From Ecdyonurus torrentis (Eukaryota > Arthropoda > Insecta > Ephemeroptera > Heptageniidae): 64,000 bases of DNA. This document shows positions 42,430-62,888 of this stretch, piece after piece (within the stretch, counting starts at the first letter, position 1; each line of letters starts with the position of its first letter). The DNA lies in NCBI GenBank assembly GCA_949318235.1, contig OX439133.1:4284490-4348489 (forward strand), in the 5' to 3' direction. Made by a program: the position numbers and the translations under genes. The notes under the pieces are model-generated. The model searched no databases and had not been told where the DNA came from. It saw only the letters and a list, made by a program, of their open reading frames with translations.

Positions 42430-43690
42430 CACAGATTCTGAGATTAGCTTTGCTATATATTAAAACCACCGTTAAAAAAAATCAAATGATTTGTAAATAA
42501 GAAGTCTGTTTAAAACGTTTTTTCTGCAACTAAAATGACGTTCAACTGTTAAGTTTTTGAAATGTAATTTGTATTTCTTAGAGCAAATCAAATTATTTTA
42601 TCATGATCATATTTATTAGTGTTTTAAAATAAGGGTTGTATTCAGATGGCATGTATCTCAAAATCTAAAAAGAAAACTTGGAAAATTTTTGATGACATTT
42701 GAAAGTTAACAGTAACAGCTACTTATGATAAAGATAAGTTTTCTCAGATATGTGAGAAAATAATTAATTAAATTAACATCGGCTCTTATGGGATTAAAAT
42801 TTCAAAAATAATCTTAATCTTTAATCTATTATGGTGATCCTTATAGTTTTTTGTTTTTTTCCTTTTTGGAGATTTCTAATTCTTATGTATCATTTTGCAT
42901 TTTTGTAATATTTCAGATTTTTCTTTCATTGCAATTCTTTAGTCAATACACTTATTTATTACACCTAACAAGATCATTAAAATGTGTAAATTGAATGTTA
43001 TATTAATAATAATCAATAGCTTGGGAATTAAATTATATTTATAAACTTTTTTGTTAAAATAACATTTAGTTTCAAAATAATTATATCTAATGAGAAATAA
43101 ATAAAAAAACGTATTACATATAATATAAATTACAAATGAATAAAATTTTAAATAATTAAAAGTTTATATATATTGAGTTTACTATATAATTAAAAAAATA
43201 TAATTAAAGTATCAGGAAATTACTGTATAGAATGGACTTAAAAATTTTAAATAAAGAAAAATCTTAAATTTTGCCCTGTTGTAACTTATTTAACAACTGT
43301 TTTGAGGCTGTTTTTAATCAATTTCGGTCACTTCCGTTTCGAAGTACTGCACATGCGTAGTAAGTAGAAACGGAAGCGACTGAAATCGCCCTAATCAGTC
43401 CCCGACTTATTTAAACATCATTTCATTGTCGTAAAATTTAACCACGTTTTTGTATGGCTCTCAGAATGACGAAAATATGCTCCTTTTTATTTATTTATTA
43501 TTATTTTTTGTATTGTTATTATTATTATTATTATTTTTTTTTTTTTTTTTTTGGCTTTTTTGGACCGCCTACCGACTCTAGCATGCTCAAAATTGCTTTA
43601 AAAAACGCGTAAATTCATTGTAATTTTCTTATATACTTTTTGTATCTTAATCTCAAATTTTTCGGATTTCTTTTATTGAATTATCTGATG
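42430..43690 (+). repeat. Family D, copy 7
   Basis: From ACACAGATTCTGAGATTAGC without a preceding A element, through all D landmarks and the hairpin at 43320-43388, to GCATGCTCAAAATTGC. It gives a D start not occupied by A, for comparison with copies 2-4. Confidence 0.65.
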
Positions 43691-43705
43691 TCAACTGAAT
43701 TCTAT

Positions 43706-44013
43706 AGGGTGTATTCGCATGACGTCATATTTAATGCGCTTGGAGGCCATACTGGAGTAGTGAATAACATTGCTCAGCATAAGACAAACTTTGTTAAAGC
43801 TAAATTTCTTTGGGAAATCATTTAATTTTTTATTGTCGTTAACTTTGTCACATACTTGAGATACTAAATCAAAATATTTAGCATGATCAATGCTCTCAAA
43901 AATATTGCATAGTGTTTTTAAACTGGCAAAATGAGTTATTTTCATATGCCACCGATGTTTCTGAGTTATCCAACTAGTATAGCGTCGACTCTAGTATGAA
44001 TGAATAGACCCTA
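43706..44013 (+). mobile_element. MITE family A, copy
   Basis: TATAGGGTGTATTCGCATGA to GAATGAATAGACCCTA. Frames on both strands through it are shadows. Confidence 0.75.
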
Positions 44014-44030
44014 CCCTGGGACTGAAGAGG

Positions 44031-44335
44031 TTAAAGGAATAGACCAGAGAAAAACATAAGCAAATTATCACATAACACTTGTAGGGATTGACACACATAG
44101 CTTTAGTTTGTCTCAAAACAAACTGTTAATTCCGTAGCAGTGATCAGAAATTTCGATTTATGCAACCCGCACAACATTTTCATAATATTTTTTTTGCATG
44201 TTTCTGATGCCATAAACATGAATAATCACGCAAATTGCATACTTTACAATATTTTGACGCTGTCTCGTGGGGCTATACATTAACATTCTGATAAAAATTG
44301 TCATCAGATTTGAAGATCCCATTCGTTAAAAGATA
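44031..44335 (+). mobile_element. MITE family C, 3'-truncated copy
   Basis: TTAAAGGAATAGACCAGAG start. It stops at GAAGATCCCATTCGTTAAA, so the right terminal repeat is missing. Confidence 0.7.
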
Positions 44336-44714
44336 AATATTTACTTTAGTTATTGAAATTCTAATTATTTACATCTCTTATTTAAATCTATAAACTTCAA
44401 TTGCCATTCTTTATTATTTCACTCCACTGTTCACTTGAAATACTTGAATATGATATACACCATGAAGTCATAGCTATTATTGAATTTATATATAATCAAT
44501 TTTTTTTAAATAATATAATACTAAAGTTATTATTTAGATCAAAATTAATTTATTTATAAGTGTATTTTAATAATATAATTTTTAATCTTACACATTATAT
44601 TTCTTTATATATTTACAATCTAAATATAATATATATTATTGCTAAAATATAGTTTTAATTAAATTAATTTAAACTGAAAGTAGATAAAACTGATAAGAGA
44701 AATGTATAGGATGT

Positions 44715-44990
44715 AGGATGTTTGCATTCATATAAAAGTTGACGTCATATATGTGAACCACTTATAAAATGGGATAGTGACACATTTTGCCAGTTTATAT
44801 AAACAAAACAATATTTGTTTATATTTAGTATAGTAATAAGTTGAATTAGGTTTTCAAGTATGCGCGAAAAACTTATAACAATTAAAATATTACTTTATTT
44901 TTCCAAGAAAATTGTGTTTTAAGTCTTATGCTGAGAAATGTTATTAAATGCTTCAATATGGCGTCGAAGTGAATTCCTACTGCTTTTTTA
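44715..44990 (-). mobile_element. MITE family A/B variant, reverse copy
   Basis: Same variant as 28000-28262, with TTGACGTCATATATGTGAAC and CTTCAATATGGCGTCGAAG. Confidence 0.55.
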
Positions 44991-45127
44991 ATACTCAGAC
45001 TCTACTCTAATTTAAGCAAATATATTATTATAAAGTTTTAAATAATTAGGCTAATCAAATATTTTCTTACATATTTTCCCTTTTTCAGAGTATAATATAC
45101 GGAACACATCATTCATACATAAATTAA

Positions 45128-45453
45128 GGAGGTAGGGTAACGACCTCGGCCTTTAGACTCAAACTTTTTCATCAAAAATATCTAAAAATTTTCACAATAA
45201 TACTTCAGCTTGAGACAGTTTTACATATATAAAAATTATGAAGGGTCACCTTGCAAATTAATTTTATATGATTTTTTTTGGAAATTTTAAGCCCATAAGG
45301 CCCAATGTTAATTTCAATATTTATTTTCTCTTTTTTTTTGGGGACCGTCAAACATCATGAAATTTTATCACGGCTAGATTCACAATGACACCAAATTTAG
45401 ACCCAAAACACATTCTAATTTTTTTTAGATAATAAGGTCGGTACCCTACTCCC
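45128..45453 (+). mobile_element. MITE family E, copy 5
   Basis: TTAA before AGGAGGTAGGGTAACGACC; right end GGTCGGTACCCTACTCCC. Confidence 0.7.
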
Positions 45454-46495
45454 ATCAGCTACAAAATATTCAATACTTAATAGTGAAAACCCGCCGCAGG
45501 TGCGATTTTTTTTCCAACCACGTGACCGTTTCTTAAGCAATTTAAGTGAATTTAAGTAAACATAATTTCAACAAGATTATAACATTCACCCCATTAAAAA
45601 CCCTATCTAAAATTACAACTTTAAATTTTACAAATATAATGGGAATCAAGGAAAAAATTAAGTAATAAATTTGTAACTTCAACTTCAGAGCAGAAATTGT
45701 TTATGGTTAATTGAAAAATTAATAAAATAAATAGTTTTTAAAAGCGTATTTTTGAACATTTCTACACTATTATTTTACGCATTTAAATGTAATTTTAAGA
45801 AATAATATTTTCTGAAAATATTTGGTAGTAATAGAACTGTCACAAATACTGCCTCCTGTTAAAAAAACAAATCAAAACAAAAATGGGAAAAAAATTGAAA
45901 AATTAACTGGAATTTATATTTTGGAAAATTAAGACTGCTTAGAAAATACAATATGGTCCTTAGTTTCATGTAACTAAAATTAAATAAGTTGTCAATACAG
46001 TAATACATAACTGCAGATATTATTCAGAAACACAATAGTCATGAAAATTGAGACGTTTTGTACTGTTTTAAAATTATGAACTTTTTTTTTTCTCTCTATC
46101 TCCTTTTTTTTTTTTTTTTTTTTTTTTTTTTCACTTCTACCTAAATTCTGGGGAGCACCGGTTGAGAAACCCTGCTTTATGCACAAAAATTTTGATTGTC
46201 TGCGATATTTTCTGTTTAGTGTTTATTCTGTTGAAATCATTATAGGATTTTATTTATAATAATATCTTAAATAAATATTGCTAGTTAAAGATATTCCTTA
46301 TAAATTTTTAATTTATTTAAATTTATAAAAATATATATTATATTACTTAATTTTATTTATAAGTATATTATATTTATTTTTTTAATACAGTAAATGGAAA
46401 ACAAATAATAATAAAATAACAAAAAAATTTAAAATTTAAAAAGAAATTTAATAAAAGACTATATAATTCTTTCAGGTCTCAATACTTTTTAACTA
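45454..46495. other. AT-rich non-coding stretch
   Basis: Holds a long T-run near 46105-46131 and no recognisable gene. The lysine-rich minus frame at 45992-46186 arises from that run. Confidence 0.5.
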
Positions 46496-46823
46496 AAGTA
46501 GGGTACCGACGTCGGCCATTAAACTTAAACTTTTCTCTTCAAAAAAAATCTGATATTTATAACAATGATACTTCAGCTTCAGACAATTTTGAAATGTATA
46601 CAAATTTTGGATGGTCACCGTGCAAATTAATATTATAAGATTTTTTGAAATTTTAAGCACATAAGGCCCAATCTTAATTTCAATAAATTTTTTCTTTTTT
46701 TCCCGGCCGGTCAAACATCATGAAATTTTTATCACGGCTAGGTGTGACCCTTAGCTACACAATGACACCAAATTTAGACCCAATTTACTTGTATTTTTAT
46801 AGATATAAAGTCGGTACCCTACT
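46496..46823 (+). mobile_element. MITE family E, copy 6
   Basis: AAGTAGGGTACCGACGTCGG to AAGTCGGTACCCTACTT with the family interior. Confidence 0.7.
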
Positions 46824-46880
46824 TTTTTTTTATATTTTATATATTTTTTTATATGAAGACATTATATAATTTTTTCTTTC

Positions 46881-46913
<33 letters not shown>

Positions 46914-47692
46914 GCCTAATTACTCCATATTAGGTATTCATTCATTCAAATAAAAAAAAACTGATTTACTTTTAAACTACAAAACTAAAATTTTATTAAA
47001 TAAATATAAGTACATTACAAATAAATAATTACAATTTAATAATAACTAAAATAAATATAATAAGAATTTAAAATAAAAAGGAGAAAGACAAAGATTGAAA
47101 TGGCACAAAATATACTAGCAAAAAAACAAAACAAAAATAATAACAATTAAGAAGGAAAATATCAAACCATGGACCACAATCCGATTTGTTATTATTATTA
47201 TTTATCGTACAAAAAGAAAAAAATTAAAAATAATTAAAAAAAAAAAATACCAAATAATCTTTTAAATTGATAACTTAAAAATAATCTGGGCTAACATATA
47301 AAAAAAATGCCACATTGTATTGACAGGATGTAATTTGTATATTTTTTTAATTATTTGCGTCTAAATTTTGAAATGAATTTGAAACCAAATTCAAATTATT
47401 TTATTTTTCTATTCTCGTTCAATGAAAAAATTGAGTTTCAAGCGCAAAAATAATAATAATAACATTCAAAAAAAAATAAAACAAACTAGATTTTCAAAGG
47501 TATTTCAATGTGAATGAAAAAATTATGCTTTCCCGTTATGTTAATTTCAAACCCATGATTATTAAAACATTGCGAGCAAGTTATACTTATGTATATAATA
47601 GGTATAACAGTCCACGGTTCAAAATTTCCTTCACTGGCCAATCTTGTTAAAAAAAACAGACAGACAATTAGTTTTAGACATAGAAAATATCC
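46824..47692. other. AT-rich non-coding stretch
   Basis: A T-run at about 46880-46912 and A-rich sequence. No gene or repeat family seen. Confidence 0.45.
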
Positions 47693-47700
47693 CGTGAAAC

Positions 47701-48229
47701 TAGAGCTGTAAATTAAAACCGGTTCGAGCACCCGCCCGGGCCAAAATCTTCGGGTGCTCGTTTTTTTGAAAATGGTCAACCCGGGTTTCGAGCTTTTAGC
47801 TCGAAAACGAGCTATTTCGAGTTAAGCTCGAGAATGACTCGTGAAAAAAACGAGCTTTTGAAAATAAATCGAGCAAAAGAAAATTTTTTGCAAAAAGCAA
47901 AGAAAAAAAAGTTTGTAATTTTTGTTTAAAATGGTGTTTTTAATATTCTATCATGAAAAAATAGGCTGTTTAAAATAATATTAAAAATTATTTTCTTTTT
48001 TGTATGACTTTTATCCTTCAAAAACAATTTTTTTGTAATGAAAGTCGAGCTTTTTTCTTCATAGGCTCGAAAACTCGTTTTCAAACTTCGGCTCAAATAT
48101 CGAGCTTTCCGAGCTTTGGCTCGTTTTTCGAGTTACAGCTCGATTTCAAGCTAAACCCGGGTTTCAAGTCAAACCGGGCTAAAAAATTTCAGCCCGGGCT
48201 AAAAATATTTCGAGTTTTTTACAGCTCTA
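47701..48229. mobile_element. hAT-like non-autonomous transposon with 8-bp target duplication
   Basis: CGTGAAAC at 47693-47700 is repeated exactly at 48230-48237. The ends are TAGAGCTGTAAA and TTTACAGCTCTA. Inside, CCCGGG-containing blocks mirror each other, and CGAGC/GCTCG occurs many times within about 200 bp of both ends, resembling subterminal transposase-binding repeats of hAT elements. The centre is AT-rich. The 8-bp duplication is the hAT hallmark. No transposase frame; the 76-codon frame at 48004-48234 is a shadow. Confidence 0.85.
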
Positions 48230-48494
48230 CGTGAAACCCTTAAAAAATAGAGTTCAGACTTTGTACAAAAATATGAGAAATATAATAAATTATTAAAATA
48301 TTTAGTCAAAAGTGATTTATAGATCACACCGTTCAATATATTTGCTAACATATATTTTTATTAATTTTAAGAAATAAAACATTTTACGTTTTTTTTTTTT
48401 TTTAATTTGAAATGTGCTTATAGTGAGCTGGAACACGAAAGTTTTTCAACAAAGTTTTTGTAGCAAGTTGTGACGTCATATACAGGCAATGAAC

Positions 48495-48802
48495 AAACAA
48501 TGCCTTGAACAAAAAAGTTGTGTAATATCCTAACAAACCTGAAAATCAACGTTGATTTGGCCGGAGTCATTGATTTCTAATTAATTTTCCATTTACAAAA
48601 TGCCACTGGTGGTCACTGACGTCACAGCTCGCCTGGTCCACGCGCAAGTAAACTGGGCGAGCTGTGACGTCAGTTACCGCCAGTGTCATTTTGAGAATGG
48701 AATATAAATTAGAAATTAATGACTTTGGCCAAATCAACGTTGATTTTCAGTTTTGTTAGGATATTACGCAACTTATTTGTTCAAGGTGTTCTACGCCTTT
48801 AA
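48495..48802 (+). mobile_element. MITE family F, copy 4
   Basis: The left terminus is eroded (GCCTTGAACAAAAAAG). The right end is AAGGTGTTCTACGCC then TTAA. The interior palindrome has CACTGACGTCACAGC and GCTGTGACGTCAG. It lies about 330 bp beyond the stop codon of gene 2. Confidence 0.75.
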
Positions 48803-49132
48803 AGGTTACTTACATTATGAAGTATTATTCACAAGATGCGTAAATTTGACACGCATAGACGGATAAGAAAAGTTGCAACATAGTAAACAAATGGAGCCGT
48901 TCGCATCTGTAATTTTCAAAAACAATGTGAACGACTCCCATTTGTATACATTTTTACAATGTTTTTCGGTCAACGAGCGTAAAATTTGCGCGGCATGTTA
49001 AAAATACTTAATGAAAAATAAATTAGAAATCAACGAGTTTTGAAGAATCAATGTGGATATAATTAAAACGATAAAAATGTAAAAAATTGTGAACGGTGTG
49101 AGTAAATCACTTCAGTATGAAGATCAGATATT

Positions 49133-57623
<8,491 letters not shown>

Positions 57624-57649
57624 TGTATATATAAATAACTTTATAAATT

Positions 57650-57797
57650 AACCATACTTATTTTTGGAAAATCAATTTTACAGCTCACACATAAAAAAAA
57701 CTAAAATTTTATAAATATCACAAACAATAATAGTAACAAAGAAATTTTAAAATAAAGCGACAAAGTCCATGAATTCTATAGAAGAAATTTATTTCGC

Positions 57798-57831
<34 letters not shown>

Positions 57832-58500
57832 TTTTTTTACTATATGATTTGTAAATATGATTGAAAATATAACACAAAGTTGAGTATATAAAAATATATG
57901 ATAAAATTGGCATTTTATTTAAGATCTATTATGCAACACATATTTATAACATTTACCTCTCGTTGTAAATGAAAAAAAGAAAAATAAATAAATAAAAAAA
58001 AGAAAATCATATATACCAAAAGATATGAAAATAATGCGCAAATTAATGAAAAATCGAGCTCTATATCTAAATAATGTAATATTTTATTTATTTTTTTTGA
58101 AGCTAATGGCATAAATTATTATGCTATATGAAGTATAAATATTATTTTATGTTACAAAAATTATTTTGGTATGAAGAAATGATGAAATCATGCTACAGTG
58201 TAATTATTACGTGTTATGTTCGTGATAATATAGCGGTAATTTGTGACAGTTTATTTGTTGCTTTGTTAGAAACATCATTAGTTAGAGAAGATTAAGTACA
58301 CTGTAGCAAAATGTGCCAATTACATACACGATATTAGATATTTTGTTATTGAGCTAGGCTACACTGCGAAAACAAAGTAGTAGTGGTTATGACGTTTGTT
58401 TATTATATTTATTTATTTCTTTGTTGATTGATTGATTGATTGATTTGTATTCATTCATTCATTCATTAAAAAAAAACGTAATTATAATGCTAGCAAATAT
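57650..58500. other. Upstream flank of gene 2
   Basis: AT-rich, with T/A runs near 57800-57840. TGCTACAGTGTAAT near 58190 has an inverted partner TACACTGTAGCA near 58297. I found no convincing upstream coding exon or promoter motif. Confidence 0.4.
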
Positions 58501-58501
58501 T

Positions 58502-58800
58502 CAAAAGACATAGAACAACAAAAATGTCTCTAATATCCTAACATACCTAAGTTGATTTGACCGAAGTCATTTATTTCTAATTTATTTCACATTCACAAAA
58601 TGACAGCTGCGGGTTTGTGACGTCATAGCTTACAAGTCCATGCGTGCGGAAACAAGCAAACTGTGACGTCATTAACCCGCAACTGTCATTTTTTGAATGG
58701 AAAAAAATTTGAAATCAATGACTTTGGCCCCAACAACTTTTGATATTTAGGTACATTAATATTATATTTTTTTGGTTTAAAATAATTGTTCTTCGCCAGA
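58502..58800 (+). mobile_element. MITE family F, copy 6
   Basis: GACATAGAACAAC left end, TTTGTGACGTCATAGC and CTGTGACGTCATTAACC inside, right end decayed. First member of the block duplicated from 13.8 kb. Confidence 0.65.
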
Positions 58801-59149
58801 TTTTTATTCTAGTGAATAAATATTCTTTATACTGCAAATAATAAATATTATATTTTTAAAAATAGTTATTTATAAATATTTTAATTCAAAATCTATTTTA
58901 ATATAAATTATAATAAGTATATTAATTTAAAATTTATATTATTTTAATAAAAAAATTTATAATTATAACTAAATTACTAGTACACATCAACTGAAAATAG
59001 CTTCAAATGTATGTCACCCGGCGCTGCACATAATTAAAATGTAATTCAACAAAAATGTAAATAATGGAGGATTAAGGGTTTCAAAATGTATTAAAATTTT
59101 CTATAGGGTTTAAAAAACGTAAAAAGTATATAATTATTATTCTAAATTC

Positions 59150-59389
59150 TGTGATCGGTGGAGTAATTTTCTCAAGAATAAAAAATAAAAAAAAATTCCC
59201 CATAATCGTAATGTTAAATTGCAAATTGCATTTCATATATGCGCATGATGTCATATTTAATGTGCTTCAACGCCATATTGAATCAATGAATATCAGTACT
59301 CAGTATGGGACAAACTTTGTTTTTGTGTTCTGTGTAATTTACTTCCCCCCCCCCCCCCCCCCCCCCGCTAATATAAAAATAATGTAGTC
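59150..59389 (+). mobile_element. Family H fragment plus 5' fragment of family A
   Basis: GGTGGAGTAATTTTCTC and CCCCATAATCGTAATG are H-like. GCGCATGATGTCATATTTAA onward is A. Same truncated arrangement as 14560-14787. A C-run lies at 59345-59366. Confidence 0.5.
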
Positions 59390-59744
59390 TTAAAGCTATA
59401 GACCACATTAAACAACATGTGCTTTTTAATGAATAAACATGAAATTGGATCTTCAAAACTGATGACAAATTTTAACATAATTTAACATAATTTTAATATA
59501 AATCCACGAGAGAGCGTGAAAATACTGTAAAGTATGAAATGTGCGTGACTATTCATGTTTATGACGTCAGAAACAGGCAAAAATTAGTATGAAAATGTTG
59601 TGCGGGTTGCATAAGTTGAAATTTCTGATCATTGCAACGGAGCTACTGTTGGGTTTTGAAACAAACTAAATGTTATTTATGTAAGTCCCATCAAGTGTTT
59701 TGTGGTATAAATGCTTATGATTTTCTTCTGGTCTATATCTTTAA
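59390..59744 (-). mobile_element. MITE family C, reverse copy
   Basis: TTAA flanks at 59390 and 59741; AGCTATAGACCACAT end; TTTATGACGTCAGAAAC intact. Confidence 0.8.
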
Positions 59745-60235
59745 AAAACAAATTATTGTGAGTAGATAATCATTTTCTGGGTGTATATGCTATAAAAGAT
59801 ATAATACCAAACATCGCTTAACTCATTAGAGAGTGCAGTAAGCCAAGGTGCCGTTATCATCTTACAGTAAATTACATATTATATATATAGTTGTATGTAT
59901 GTATGATGTAATAATATGATATATCATCTTTTATTATTTGTCATGTAATATACTGTACATCTGTATACTATACACAGATTAGAGTTGCTAGTATAAGGTT
60001 TTTAAAACCACCGTAAGAAAGTTATTTACGGATTTATGTGTAAATTATTAACTGATATTATAGCGTGTATCCGCATGACATCATATGCGCTTAGACGCCA
60101 TACTGGATCAATGAAAAACATTGTTAACAATTTAAAGGAAGAAAAATATATTTTTAAACTAACTGTAAGATAAGGCATCTTCAATAATTCAACAAATTTT
60201 GGGTGGGGGGGGGGGGGTGATATCCACATGCGATA

Positions 60236-60543
60236 GGGTCTATTCATTCATGCGTTAAAGTCAACGCAATGTTGGATCACTCAATAACATGGTTGGCATA
60301 GGAAAATAACTCTTTTTTCCAGTTTTAAAACACTAAACAATATTTTTTAGAGCATTGATGTAGTAAATATGATGAATTAGTATATCTCAAGTTTTTCAGA
60401 AAAATAACAATAACAAAAAATTAACCGATTTCCCATAGAAAATTGGCTTAAACGAAATTTGTCCTATGCTGAGCAATGTTATTTACTACTCCAGTATGGC
60501 CCCCAAGCGCATTAAATAATACGTCATCCGCATACACCCTATA
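60236..60543 (-). mobile_element. MITE family A, reverse copy
   Basis: ATAGGGTCTATTCATTCATG to ATACGTCATCCGCATACACC; complete. Confidence 0.75.
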
Positions 60544-61001
60544 TAATATATTTTATGCAGTTTCAGATTCTTTATATTTCACGTAATTCAATAATTATTT
60601 TCTATTTATATATATATTATAATATTTATTGTATTATGTCATTCATTATCACGTATTATTTAATAGTTTAATCTCAACGACTTATTATTTAAACGGTAAA
60701 AAAAACCATACAAGGTTTTCAGTATTGTTATTTGGCAATCAATTACACATATTATTGATTTAACTATATTTATATATAATTTTGTTATAATAATAATTAA
60801 TATAAAAATTATATATTTTAATAATAATAAAAAATATGTATTTATAAAATAAAAATACGGTGATTTATATATTATATTTTAAATAATTTATGTATAATAA
60901 TATGTTGAATTAGTTGCTCAAGTATGTAAGAAATATAATTATAACCAAAAATTAAACGATTTTCCAAGGAAATTAGCAAAAATTGAAGTTTCTCCTATAG
61001 G
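60544..61001. other. AT-rich stretch
   Basis: Mostly A/T-rich filler. The last 100 bp (from about 60900, TGTTGAATTAG) resembles the middle of an A element in reverse. Confidence 0.45.
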
Positions 61002-61303
61002 GTATATGCGGATGACGTCATATTTAATGCGCTTGGAGGCTATACTGGAGTAGTGCATAACATTGCTCAGCATGGGACAAACTTTATTTAAGCTAATTTT
61101 CTTTGAGAAATCAGTTAATTTTTTTTATTGTTATTTTTCTCATATATTTGAGATACTAATTCAACATATTTACAACATCAATGCTCTCAAAAATATTACA
61201 TGGTGTTTTTAAACTACCATTAATGATTTTTTTCCCTATGCCACCCATGTTATTGAGTTATCCAACATGGCGTTGACTTTAACATGAATGCATAGACCCT
61301 ATA
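61002..61303 (+). mobile_element. MITE family A, forward copy
   Basis: TATAGGGTATATGCGGATGA to GAATGCATAGACCCTATA. Confidence 0.75.
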
Positions 61304-61311
61304 TTATTTTA

Positions 61312-61725
61312 TGTTGAGTAATGTGATTCATAACTCCAGTATGGCCTCCAAACGCATTAAAGGAATAGACCAGAGAAAAACATAAGCATTTATATCACAA
61401 AACACTTGATGGGATTTACATAAATAACATTAGTTTGTCTCAAAATCCAACAGTAGCCCCGTAGCAGTGATCAGAAAATTCAATTTATGCAACCCGCACA
61501 ACATTTTCATACTAATTTTTGCATGTTTCTTATGTCATAAACATGAATTTTCACGCAAATTGCATACTTTACAGTTTTTTCACACTCTCTAGTGGGGCTA
61601 CATTAACATTTTGGTTAAAATTGTCATCAGTTTTGAGGATCCCATTTCTTGTTTATTCATTAAAAAGCACATGTTGTTTTATGTGGTCTATGGCTTTAAA
61701 TATGGCGTTCTGAGGATACACCCTA
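61312..61725 (-). mobile_element. Family A fragment split by a family C insertion
   Basis: Left piece TTGAGTAATGTGATTCATAA to AAACGCATTAA; right piece TTAAATATGGCGTTCTGAGG to ACACCCTATA. Removing C and one TTAA restores the usual GCATTAAATATGACG context. Confidence 0.75.
61357..61699 (+). mobile_element. MITE family C with clear TTAA target duplication
   Basis: TTAA at 61357-61360 and 61696-61699; ends AGGAATAGACCAGAG and GTGGTCTATGGCT. Inserted within an A element, which proves the target site of the family. Confidence 0.85.
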
Positions 61726-61952
61726 TAGGGTGTGTGCGCATGACGTCATTCTGAATCCTTTTTTTTATCCTAAGTATTATTATTATATATTTTTTTTTTG
61801 GCATACTTGAAACACTAATTTGACCTGTTAGCATCAATGCTCCCAAAAATATTGCGAAGTATTTTTAAACTGGCAAAATGATTTATTTTTCTATACTGGC
61901 CAATGTTATTTAGCGCTCACTTATGGCGTCGACTTTAACATGAATGATAAAA
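61726..61952 (+). mobile_element. MITE family B, internally deleted copy
   Basis: GGGTGTGTGCGCATGACGTC to ATGGCGTCGACTTTAACATG. The junction with the preceding A fragment matches the one at 39940. Confidence 0.65.
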
Positions 61953-62122
61953 CACTTCAGCATTGTTATGAAAATGTAAAACTATTTTAAATTGAATTTA
62001 ATTATATGCAGATTATATAAAAATTTATTTATTTATGATTTATAAATGTTACTTGTAAATAATGTTTAGACCAAGCATGATACAAACTTAATTATGAATA
62101 TGAACTGCCTAGCTTAACGAGC

Positions 62123-62610
62123 TTAATAATAATAATAATAATAGTTCTTTATTGGGCTTAAGATTTTGTGAATAGTACATACAAAAAAAAATACAAAAAA
62201 CAACGAGTAACCCAACGGGTGATGAGAAAAAGGCAAAATGCCTATACACTATAGTGATCTCACACCTATATCAGAAAAACTGCTTCGTCAATAAATAACA
62301 TATGTATAAAAACAAACATATATTAACAATTAGACAAGAGGTTATAGATTACAATGGAAGAGGGGCTCTAGCCATAACTGCATGGCAATGCGTTATACAA
62401 AGAAACAACTCTGGGAAAAATGAACTTGTATAAGCAGAGTCGCCCCTTGGACAATCCAAAGTAATAGAGCTACCGCGTAAGCCAGAGCGCCTCTCTTTAA
62501 TAAATAATTTATTTACATCAAAGACATTAAGGTCATACTTATTGGAAAAACACGATGATAAGAATTTGATATCAATGCTTTTCCAAAGATCCAAAGATCA
62601 AAGCTTATTT
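62123..62610 (-). mobile_element. LINE 3' remnant with reverse-transcriptase C-terminus
   Basis: On the minus strand, an open frame (62594-62349) contains KERRSGLRGSSITLDCPRG and then SSFFP, as at the C-terminus of CR1/Jockey-like LINE ORF2. Just after FFP (about 62412) a one-base shift is needed to read PRVVSLYNALP, a typical xWNxLP-type ending, with a stop at 62370-62368. A short 3' UTR follows with AATAAA (62153-62148) and a terminal (ATT)n tail (62144-62123). 5'-truncated and frameshifted, so dead. Confidence 0.6.
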
Positions 62611-62888
62611 TACTTTAAAAAAATATTAACTTTATTTTAAAGATTGTTTTTATATTGTTTTAAATAATATCTGAATTCATTTTAATAAATATTAAATATT
62701 GAAAAAACTAAATAATAATTAAATTTTTTTATATTTAATAAAAAATTAAAAAAAAAAAATTTAAAATATTATTGACAAAAGATGAAATTTAGAGTGTAAT
62801 AGTACATTTTTCATGAATTCTATCAGTGACATGTATTCGTATGAGCTGCTTTAGCATATAGAGTTTTGATTATAATTTAATTATTAAG

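Noticed and set aside
57900..58112. Possible first exon of gene 2 ending at a GTAAAT donor near 57955
   Set aside because: The donor looks acceptable, but the phase (0) does not match the phase-1 acceptor at 57545 and the frame is low complexity.
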